From the NCBI GenBank assembly GCA_030523775.1, contig JAUNHW010000013.1, forward strand, positions 1 through 64,000: a stretch of DNA of 64,000 nt. Direction: 5' to 3'. The notes beneath the pieces are model-generated. The model was given only the letters and a program-made list of their open reading frames with translations. It did no database searches and had not been told where the DNA came from. Positions 32,121 to 39,900 of the stretch are shown in pieces; the stretch's first letter is position 1; the number at the start of each line of letters is the position of its first letter. The position numbers were made by a program, and so were the translations under genes. This DNA comes from Akkermansia sp. (GTDB lineage: Bacteria; Verrucomicrobiota; Verrucomicrobiia; Verrucomicrobiales; Akkermansiaceae).

Positions 32121-32807
32121 TTAGATTTGTTTGAAAGCCTTGGTGCCCCACTCGGAGCAGGTCCACGCGGCGCCGTCCGCGCTGGTGAAGATGCACACGC
32201 CGCCCGTGGGCACCTTGATGTCGTGCGCGGCGCAGAAACCGTCGTAGTCCCCGGTGATATGCGGGGCAAAGCGTATGGTGCCGTTGCTGGAGACGCAGAG
32301 CAGCACCTCTCCCTCCGCCACTTCCGCGGCCAGCTCGCGCCAGTTGGCGATGATGCGCGGCACATCCACCTTCCAGCCGTCCGGCACCACGGCGCGGGCG
32401 TTCCACAGGTCAATGGCGGCGGCGCCCAGCCCCTGCAGCTCGTCTGCGGAGAGCGCGGCGGCATCCCGCCCGGCGGCCGCGGCGGCGGCACGGCCCAGGC
32501 GGTCCATCACCTGCTCCTCCGTGCGGTTCTCGTCCGGCCCGTAGTCCACCTCGATGAAGCGAGCATCCGCCAGCACGGGGCAGGGGTTGCCCAGCTCCTC
32601 CGCGGCCAGTTCCGCGGTGCGCATGGTGCGTTTGAGCGGCGCGGCCAGGATGCGCGTGGGGGTGAGCCCCAGCTTTTTGAGGTACAGGCCGATACCGCGG
32701 CCGCGCTGCTCCTCCACCAGCTCCAAATCTGTGCGGGAGCCCACGCGGGTGGGGGTTTCCCCCTGGCGGAAGGTGTTGCCGTGGCGGGCGATGACAAGCG
32801 TTTTCAT
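32121..32807 (-). CDS. Histidine phosphatase-family protein with altered second His motif
   Basis: The 228-residue protein has the phosphate-binding RHG motif at residues 8-10 and the surrounding phosphoglycerate-mutase fold (PLKRTMRTAELAAEEL; EVDYGPDENRTEEQV). The second catalytic His of the family, normally in VSHG, is Asn175 in VSSNG. The enzyme may therefore have a different acid/base arrangement or reduced activity; many annotated members of this family carry a similar SNG, so it may be a subfamily trait. It is the first gene of the mscL operon. Confidence 0.75.
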   Translation of the reverse strand: MKTLVIARHGNTFRQGETPTRVGSRTDLELVEEQRGRGIGLYLKKLGLTPTRILAAPLKRTMRTAELAAEELGNPCPVLADARFIEVDYGPDENRTEEQVMDRLGRAAAAAAGRDAAALSADELQGLGAAAIDLWNARAVVPDGWKVDVPRIIANWRELAAEVAEGEVLLCVSSNGTIRFAPHITGDYDGFCAAHDIKVPTGGVCIFTSADGAAWTCSEWGTKAFKQI

Positions 32808-32838
32808 GGTGCGGATGATGCCGTTTCAGGCGCTAGGT

Positions 32839-32868
32839 ATTCTACCCCGCCACCCTTTCCTCATGCAA
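32839..32868 (-). promoter_or_regulatory. Promoter of the mscL operon, TTGCAT-18-TAGAAT
   Basis: On the minus strand the -35 TTGCAT (32868-32863) and -10 TAGAAT (32844-32839) are 18 bp apart. The ATG at 32807 is 31 nt beyond, so this unit has a short leader without a recognisable ribosome-binding site. Confidence 0.5.
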
Positions 32869-32896
32869 GCCAAAAATGAGGGCGCGTGCGCAGAGG

Positions 32897-32947
32897 CACA
32901 TGTGTGTCCCAATGGTTGCATTTTGATTTTACAAGGCATTGATGGGC
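32897..32947 (+). repeat. Dispersed repeat, copy B
   Basis: Contains CACATGTGTGTCCCAATGG then TTGCATTTTGATTTTACAAG and GGCATTGATGGGC. It matches copy A at 29451 in reverse orientation. Confidence 0.6.
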
Positions 32948-33154
32948 AAGAGGTGGGGAATTTCATGAAAAAGGAAGCCCCCCCCTCTTCAAAATTTGGC
33001 AGTAATGACGGCCACCCGTCTTCGCTAAAGCTTCGCCGTGGCCTTCGGGAAACATGTGGGAGGGGACAGGTCCAACCACCCCGCCATTCGTCCGCCTTCG
33101 CTATGCAACGGCGTGACTAGGCGGGGTTTGCGGCTGGGAGGTTTGGATGGGGGA

Positions 33155-33449
33155 CAATCCCCACGTTGACACGTGGGGCGAATTTTTGGAAGCACCCCCC
33201 ATTCGGCGGGGTGCAAAGGGAGCGCGCGCGTCGCGCGCGATGCAACCATGCGCTCGCGCGCAACACAGCGCACCGTCATGAAAAGCATGCTGCGATTTGC
33301 ACGTTGGCTGCGCAAACCTGCGCTTGCGTTTGCCCCGCGCATGCGGAGCATTGTATTGGAAACGCGCCCGAAGGGCACGCTAACTTTGCACCCCGCCGTT
33401 CAGGGGGGTGCTTCCTTTCAATTCGCCCCACGTGTCAACGTGGGGATTG
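33155..33449. mobile_element. MITE-like element with long inverted repeats
   Basis: The outer 30 bp (33155-33184) and the reverse complement of 33420-33449 are identical, and similarity continues inward to about 33217 and 33385, giving arms of about 63 bp. Each arm contains its own palindrome, CCCCACGT-TGAC-ACGTGGGG. The centre (33218-33384) has no recognised gene. It resembles a non-autonomous palindromic insertion element. Confidence 0.6.
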
Positions 33450-33475
33450 ACCCCGGCACAAATGTTTCGGCTCCG

Positions 33476-33513
33476 CACCCCGCCATATGGCGGGGTGACA
33501 GGACCTGCACCCG
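33476..33513 (-). repeat. REP-like palindromic unit
   Basis: Read on the minus strand this gives GTGCAGGTCCTGTC followed by the hairpin CCCCGCC-AT-ATGGCGGGG. A close match lies at about 36738-36772 on the plus strand and a partial one at about 33064-33090. Confidence 0.55.
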
Positions 33514-33654
33514 CACGCATGTCCCGGAACCGTCGATACGCGCACTGCGTTCACACCCACCGCAAATTCCCCCACTTTTTCGATTTTCCCATCACTCTCC
33601 CCGCAACCATGCGGGTTAGCGCTCCGCTATCGGAGCGCTATGGGACGGCAGTGA

Positions 33655-33682
33655 ATCAAAACTCAACCATTGGGACACATGT
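33655..33682 (-). repeat. Dispersed repeat, copy C
   Basis: Read on the minus strand this gives ACATGTGTCCCAATGGTTG then AGTTTTGAT, close to copies A, B and D. It lies about 30 bp past the stop of hslO. Confidence 0.55.
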
Positions 33683-33708
33683 CGTGCGCGCCTGGCGCCC
33701 GCCGGGAA

Positions 33709-34473
33709 TCACTGCACCATCTGGGCGGTGATTTTGTACTTTGCGCCGCAGCGCGGGCAGTTGGCCTCTATGAAGCCCTGCTCGGAGATTTCATCTGCAA
33801 AGTCCTTCTTGAGGCTGCGGATGACGGGCAGGAGCCTCTCCAGGGTGCAGCCGCAGCGGAACTGGAAGCGGCGGGTCTCCAGGCGCTTGGTTTCCTCTGT
33901 TTCCGGGATGGCGGCGACCTGCTGCGCGGTCAGCTCGGAGAGCCAGTCGTGGTCGGCATCCGGCTGGGCGGTGAGCAGGGCGTAGCGGTCGTTGCCGAGG
34001 TCGAACGCGCGCGCGGCGCGCTGTTCGCTCTGGCGGTAGAAGCACTCCACCCAGTCCTCTGCGCGGGAGCCCTCCAGGGAGATGGCGGAGGTTTGGGGGT
34101 CCCTGCCCTGGCGGATGATTTGAGCGTAGAGCATGTCGCGTTCCGGCTCGCGCACGTTTTCGCGGAAGGCGCGGCCGACGACTGATTCATCAGTGGCGGC
34201 GCCGGAGACGAAGTAGTTGGCGAGGCGCGGGGAGCGCACGTTGAAGGTCCAGGCGTGGTATTCCTGCCAGGGGCGTGCGGTGAGGTGGAGGGTGAAGAGG
34301 GCGAGCAGCTGCTTGAGGGTGAAATCCTCCTGCTGCTCGTTGCGCAGGCCGTGTTTCTGCAGGTGCAGGTAGTAGTCCACGAAGAGCGGGGAAAAATCCG
34401 CCTGCAGCAGCAGGCAGTTGCGCCCGCGCACGTACACGGATTCCACGGTGGTGAACTCTGGTATGTCTTCCAT
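33709..34473 (-). CDS. hslO: Hsp33-like redox-regulated chaperone
   Basis: The 254-residue protein has the Hsp33 layout. An N-terminal chaperone domain includes LTARPWQEYHAWTFNV and a linker region. The C-terminal zinc switch has four Cys at 207, 209 (CGC) and 239, 242 (CPRC). Oxidation releases zinc and activates holdase activity; spacing is close to that of the E. coli protein. It is encoded downstream of the M3 peptidase in the same operon. Confidence 0.88.
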   Translation of the reverse strand: MEDIPEFTTVESVYVRGRNCLLLQADFSPLFVDYYLHLQKHGLRNEQQEDFTLKQLLALFTLHLTARPWQEYHAWTFNVRSPRLANYFVSGAATDESVVGRAFRENVREPERDMLYAQIIRQGRDPQTSAISLEGSRAEDWVECFYRQSEQRAARAFDLGNDRYALLTAQPDADHDWLSELTAQQVAAIPETEETKRLETRRFQFRCGCTLERLLPVIRSLKKDFADEISEQGFIEANCPRCGAKYKITAQMVQ

Positions 34474-34485
34474 GGTGCGCGGGGG

Positions 34486-36570
34486 TTAGCGGATGCCGCA
34501 GCGCTTCAGCAGGGCGGAGCTGTCGGGGTCGCGGTGCATGAAGGAGCGGAAAAGCTCTGCGGCGGGCTGGGCGTTGCCCTGGGAGAGGATGCAGCGGCGG
34601 AAATCACGCCCGGTCGCCGGGTTGAAGATGCCCTCTTCCGCAAAGCGGGAGAAGGCGTCCGCCTCCAGCACCTCCGCCCATTTGTAGGAGTAGTATCCGG
34701 CCTCGTATCCGCCGTCGAAGATGTGGGAGAAGGCGCGCAGCATGGTGTAGCCCGTTTCCGTGGCGGGCACGCGGTAGTCTGCCAGGATTTCGCGGTCGGA
34801 TTCCTCCAAATCGGCGCCCAGGAAGCGTTCGGTGTGGGTGTGGAGCTCCAGGTCCAGCTTGCCGAAGCAGAGCTGGCGCATGAAGAAGGAGGCTGCGCCG
34901 TAGTTGCGCGCGGCGAGCATTTTCTCCTTGAGCCCGGCGGGCATGAGCTCGCCTGTTTCCCAGTGGCGGGCGTAGCGGTCGATGGCCTCCGGCTGCCAGG
35001 TCCAGTTCTCGTTGATTTGGCTGGGCAGCTCCACGAAATCCCAGGCGGTGTTGCAGCCGCCCAGGGAGCGCACCTCCACGTTGCTGAGGATTTGGTGCAT
35101 CAGGTGGCCGAATTCGTGGAACACGGTTTCCACCTCCATGTGGGTGAGCAGGGCGGGTTTGCCGCCCACGGGCTTGGAGAGATTGCCGCACATGAACGCC
35201 AGGTGCGGGATGCGCGCGTGGCCGTCCTGCGGGGGCAGGCCGGTGGAGAGCGCCTCCATCCACGCGCCGGCTCGCTTGGAGTCCCGCGGGTGCCAATCCG
35301 TGTAGAACGAGCCCAGGTGCTCGCCGGTGGCCTCGTCGTGCACCTCGAAGAACAGCACCTCCGGGTGCCACACCTCCACCTGGCCCGGCGCGGGGGATTC
35401 CCCGTCTTTCAGGCACACGGTGGGCCGCTGGGTGAAGCGTATGCCGTACAGCCCGGCGTAGATGGAGAACATGCCCTCCAGCACGTTCTGCATGGAGTAG
35501 TACGGGCGCAGGCTCTCCGTGTCGAAATCGTACAGGGCCTTGCGGCGCTTCTCGCTCCAGTAGGCCACGTCCCACGGGTTCATCACGGGGATTTTCTGCC
35601 CGCTCTGCTCTTCCGCGAATTGGCGTATGGCTTCCTGCTCCGCCACAAAGGCTTCCTTCACCTCGTCGTGCAGGTTGTCGATGAACTGCAGGGCGGCCTT
35701 GCCGCTGCCGGCCATGCGGCGGCTGGTCACGTAGTCCGCGCAACAGTTGTAGCCGAGCATCTGCGCTTTTTCCGCGCGCAGCTCCAGGATGCTCTGGATG
35801 AGCGGCGCGGTGTCGTGCTCCCCGGTGCCGATGGCGTTCTTGGCGCGCCACACGCGCTCGCGCAGCGCCGCGTTGTCCGCAAAGGTGAGCACGGGCTGCA
35901 CGGAGGTAAACTGCAGGGTGAAGCGCCATTGCGGCGCCTCTTCCGTGCCGTAGCCCTTGGCCAGGGCATCGTGCCGCGCGTTCTCGCGCGCGGATTCCGG
36001 CAGGCCCGCCAGCTCCGCCGCATCCGCGGTCACGTACTCCCAGGCGTTGGTGGCGTCCAGCACGCGCTCCCCAAACTGCTGGGATGCCTGCGCCAGCTCC
36101 GTGGAAATCTCTGCAAAGCGTTGCTTTTGCTCATCGTCCAGCTCTGCGCCGCTCTCGCGGAAATCTGCCAGCGTTTCACTGATAAACCGTTGTTTCACTG
36201 GCGAAACCTCTTCCGCCCAGGGCTGCTCGGAGGCTTTTTTCAGCACGGCGTACAGGCGGGGGTTGAGAGCCACGCTGGTGGAGTGCGCCACCACTTCCGG
36301 CATGAGCTCGGTGATGACCTCGCGGATGGCGGGGGAATCCATCACCGAGCGCAGGTGGTTCAGGCGCAGCCAGCCGCGCATGAGCTCCGCGCCGGATTCC
36401 TCCAGCGCGGCAAAGGTGTTGCCGTATGTGGGTTCCTCCACCGCGCAGATTGCCTCCACCGCGGCCTTGGCGCGCTCAATGGCCAGGCGGATGTCACTGC
36501 GCGCCCTTTCCGGTGTCAGCCTGCTCCACGCCACATTCAGCGTGTCCTCCAAAAACGGGTGTTCTGTCAT
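34486..36570 (-). CDS. prlC: Oligopeptidase A (M3 family zinc peptidase)
   Basis: The 694-residue protein shows the M3 active site FHEFGHLMH, with HEFGH at residues 485-489 providing the zinc ligands and catalytic Glu, and the downstream GxxES-type region near IFDGGYEAGYYSYKWAEVL. M3 oligopeptidases degrade cytoplasmic peptides and some signal peptides. Length is as expected for PrlC. The promoter at 36580-36608 overlaps a GGAGG only 6 nt from the ATG, so the predicted mRNA leader is about 3 nt. hslO follows after 12 bp. Confidence 0.9.
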   Translation of the reverse strand: MTEHPFLEDTLNVAWSRLTPERARSDIRLAIERAKAAVEAICAVEEPTYGNTFAALEESGAELMRGWLRLNHLRSVMDSPAIREVITELMPEVVAHSTSVALNPRLYAVLKKASEQPWAEEVSPVKQRFISETLADFRESGAELDDEQKQRFAEISTELAQASQQFGERVLDATNAWEYVTADAAELAGLPESARENARHDALAKGYGTEEAPQWRFTLQFTSVQPVLTFADNAALRERVWRAKNAIGTGEHDTAPLIQSILELRAEKAQMLGYNCCADYVTSRRMAGSGKAALQFIDNLHDEVKEAFVAEQEAIRQFAEEQSGQKIPVMNPWDVAYWSEKRRKALYDFDTESLRPYYSMQNVLEGMFSIYAGLYGIRFTQRPTVCLKDGESPAPGQVEVWHPEVLFFEVHDEATGEHLGSFYTDWHPRDSKRAGAWMEALSTGLPPQDGHARIPHLAFMCGNLSKPVGGKPALLTHMEVETVFHEFGHLMHQILSNVEVRSLGGCNTAWDFVELPSQINENWTWQPEAIDRYARHWETGELMPAGLKEKMLAARNYGAASFFMRQLCFGKLDLELHTHTERFLGADLEESDREILADYRVPATETGYTMLRAFSHIFDGGYEAGYYSYKWAEVLEADAFSRFAEEGIFNPATGRDFRRCILSQGNAQPAAELFRSFMHRDPDSSALLKRCGIR

Positions 36571-36579
36571 ATCGCCTCC

Positions 36580-36608
36580 ATCTTACCAGCACGCCCCCGC
36601 CGCGTCAA
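36580..36608 (-). promoter_or_regulatory. prlC promoter, TTGACG-17-TAAGAT-9-ATG
   Basis: On the minus strand the -35 TTGACG (36608-36603) and -10 TAAGAT (36585-36580) are 17 bp apart; the ATG is 9 nt beyond. The intervening GGAGG could not be part of a full leader if transcription starts at the usual point. Confidence 0.6.
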
Positions 36609-36627
36609 GGTGCGTCTGCGGGTGCAG

Positions 36628-36667
36628 ACATGTGCACTGATGGTTGCGTTTTGATTTTGCAGGGCAA
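36628..36667 (+). repeat. Dispersed repeat, copy D
   Basis: Contains ACATGTGCACTGATGGTTGC then GTTTTGATTTTGCAGGGCA. It resembles copies A-C, but the GTCCC portion has diverged. Confidence 0.5.
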
Positions 36668-36842
36668 GGGGGAGAAATCAATTAGGAATGGGTTAGTGCG
36701 CGCTCCGCGCGCGCGGCCAGTGGGGGGAACGCAAAGGTGCAGGTCCAGTCACCCCGCCATGCGGCGGGGCGGCATCGCGCTCTCGCCCATATATCTCTGC
36801 CCCTCCCCTACCCATAATTGCCAAAACAGTTTGATTTTCACC

Positions 36843-36871
36843 TTGCAAGGCAGGGGCGGATGCAATAAGAT
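36843..36871 (+). promoter_or_regulatory. Autotransporter promoter, TTGCAA-17-TAAGAT
   Basis: The -35 TTGCAA (36843-36848) and -10 TAAGAT (36866-36871) are 17 bp apart. A leader of about 48 nt precedes the ATG at 36926. No Shine-Dalgarno sequence is obvious. Confidence 0.5.
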
Positions 36872-36925
36872 GCCCTTGGTCGCAATCAGACCGCACAGAT
36901 ACATCACTCCTATTAACTCAAAAGT

Positions 36926-39900
36926 ATGAAAACACACATACCTGCATCATTGAGAAAGGCGCTGCTCGCAGCCCTTTTCGCCACCGTCTCCATTGCCTCC
37001 ACCACCTACGCTGTGGATGTGGATTACGCGCTGGATGTCATCAACTGGTCCGATGGCTACGGCGAGACGACCTTTGGAAACAACAAGCACTCCACCGGCT
37101 ACACGGACCTGACCTTTAGCGGCACAGACCCCTCGCTGGGCACCGTGGACCACTGGTGCCACGACTACAACGTCATATCCATCCCGTCCCACTTCACCGA
37201 CCGCAAAGGCGCTGACACGGGAATCTGGGTGGAGCCGGACTATCGTACGGGCAAGTACATCGTCCATTCCATCACGGCCGACCAGGGCAAAGCCAATAAC
37301 ACCAACTTCAACCTCGATGATTGGCACGACCACGATTCCCACGACGAGTACGGCTACTCCTACTCATGGAGCAACGGCAACATCAACGTGAAAGGTGAGG
37401 CCGTGCTAGAGGTGACCACCAACATCAGCGCAGACGGCACCATCACCATCAGCGACAGCAGCCAGGTGACCGTGGGAAACAAGGTTTCGGCAGGCGAAAT
37501 CAAGGTTACCAGCGGACAATTGACTGCAAAGGACATCTCCGTCTCCGTAAAGAATCTTTGGAATCCCGGCGAGGATGACTACGACAGCACGGGCGAGCTG
37601 CTTGTCAGCGGTTCCGGCGCGGAGGTGACGGCAACGGGCACCGTGTCTGCGGCCGGTGGCGTGAATGTGTCCGACGGCGCCCATCTGAACGCCAGCAAGA
37701 TTACCTCCAATGTGACCGGCAGCAAGGGCTATGTGCACGCGCTGCCGAACCAGAACCTGGTGATTACCGATGCCGTTGCGAGCAAGGGCACCCAGTACAT
37801 CGTGGACAACGGCTGCACCATCACCCTGAGCGGCATCGGACTGTTGGTGAACGAGGGAACTCCCGAAGAGCCGCAGATGGTGATGCACGGCAACGGCAAC
37901 TTCTTTGGCTTCGGACCCGATTCCAACAACATCAAGGCCGACGCCGTCTATGTGATGGGCGACATCATCAGCGACGGCAACACTTTAGCCGCGCTCGGCA
38001 GCGCTGTGCATAACCAGACGGTGGATCCCTCCTGCAACACCATCCTGGTGAACGGCTCGATTACCGGCAACGGCAACAGTCTCTTTGTCCGCAGCGAGGA
38101 TGCCGCAGGCATTTGGGTTGACAAAAACATCTCCGGCAACAACAACGACCTGACCATCTACGACGGCGACATTCACGTCGGCGGCGCACTGGGCCGCAGC
38201 CAGAACGACGAAAAGGGGATGGCCAAAGGCAACAGCATCACAGCGGGCGACAACATCACCATCGGGAAGCTTTCCGACAACGACGGCCTCAACATCGATG
38301 CCTGGAACGGTGAGGTGACTATCGAACAGGCCGCCGACGCCATCCTCGTCAACTCCAACATCTCGGCGGACGACGATATCACCATCGCCCAGGGCGCGAC
38401 CTCCCCTGCCGTGCTGCAGCTCACCAATTCCCACATCGTGAGCGATAACGGCGACATCACCATCGGCCAGTACGTGGCGGCGGATGCCACCTCGTCCATC
38501 GAGGCGGAGGAAGGCGCCGTCAACATCCACGGCCTCACCGCCAACGGCGCCACCGTGAAAGCAGTGTCCCTGGACGGCACGGAATTCATCCGCCTGGACG
38601 GCACGGGAACAACCGACACCACCATCTCCGTGGAGGAGGACATGACCAGCTCCAACGGCAGCATCTTCGTCCGCAACTACAACGGTGAAGACCCGCGCAT
38701 CACCGTGGGCGGCGACATGCGCGCCAACCTCGTCATGGACATTGCCGGCGCCAACATCACCGTCGGCGGCAACCAGGCCACGGAAACCGATTCCATGAGC
38801 ATCGACGGCACCACCCTCACCGTGGGCGGCAACCAGACTTCCGGCAAGAACCTCACCACATCCTCCTCCAAGGTGGACGTGGCGGGTGACCAGTCCGCCG
38901 TCGGCAGGGCGGAAATCCACTCCTCCACCCTGAATGTGGGCGGCAACCAGACCTCCGGCAAGAACCTCGTCATCGACTCCGCCAGCAAGGTCACCGTGGG
39001 TCATGTGGACGAGGAGACGGGAGAGCTCGTCGGCGGCACGCAGTCCGCCGGCAAGGACCTCCAGATTGCCAACTCCATTGTGGAGGTGCTGCGCGACCAG
39101 GAGGCCACCAACGGCGCCATCACCATCACCGGCGGCAGCAACGTCACCGTGGGCTCCTCCCGGATGACCGTGGTTGCCGACTACCCCGACCCCGTGGGCG
39201 AGTACCTCACCTTTAACACCTTCATCGTAAAGGGGTGCGTGGTCGCGAGCCTTGAGGCGCTCAAAGAGGCTGCTTCCACCGCCATATACGGAACCAGGGG
39301 TGCCAACGGGGCGATTCTTGTGACCGCGAACGATGCGCAGACCGGCGGCAACCAGACCGCGAAGGGCGACATCACCATCGATGCCTCCACGGTGAACGTG
39401 TTGAACAGCCAAACCTCCCTGGAGGGCGCCATCACCATCACCGGCGGCAGCACCGTCACCGTGGGCACCGCCGGCAGCCAAGTTGGCCATGTCATTGACA
39501 ACCCAAATTACAAAATAGATCCGAAAGAAACAATTTACATTGGAATAATAGAGCCGGGCGACATCTCAAGCGAGGAGCGTCTCCGTCTCGCCCAGGCCCT
39601 TCCCAACGAGGCGCAGGCCGGCGGCAACCAGACCGCAAAGGGCGACATCACCATTGCGGATTCCTCTGCCACCATCTATGGTGACCAGACCTCCCTGGAA
39701 GGCTCCATCTCCATCACCTCCGCCGCGGATAGCCAGACCCCGAGCGAGGTGCATGTGGGAGGCAACCAGACCGCTGCCAAGGACATCGAGATTGCCAACT
39801 CCATTGTGGAGGTGCTGGACACCCAGGAGGCCACCAACGGGAACATCTCCGTCTCCGGTGCCAGCACTGTCACCGTGGGCACCCAAGCAGTGGCAAAGGC

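Larger units (their letters stand above)
32808..33708. other. Repeat-rich intergenic region
   Basis: About 900 bp hold no convincing gene. The region contains the mscL-operon promoter, dispersed repeat copy B (32897-32947), a REP-like unit (about 33064-33090), a MITE-like inverted-repeat element (33155-33449), a second REP-like unit (about 33476-33513), and dispersed repeat copy C (33655-33682). One plus-strand frame at about 33248-33619 is open only because of high GC and repeats. Confidence 0.7.
36571..36925. other. Divergent intergenic region with repeats
   Basis: This 355-bp region separates prlC (minus) from the autotransporter (plus). It holds the prlC promoter, dispersed repeat copy D (36628-36667), a GCGCGC-type palindrome (about 36691-36713), a REP-like hairpin (36738-36772) and the autotransporter promoter (36843-36871). 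No gene is seen. Confidence 0.65.

Noticed and set aside
33248-33619. Plus-strand frame beginning MRSRATQRTVMKSML in the repeat region
   Set aside because: It runs through the MITE-like arm and REP hairpins. No ribosome-binding site or promoter is placed for it, and composition is that of palindromic repeats.
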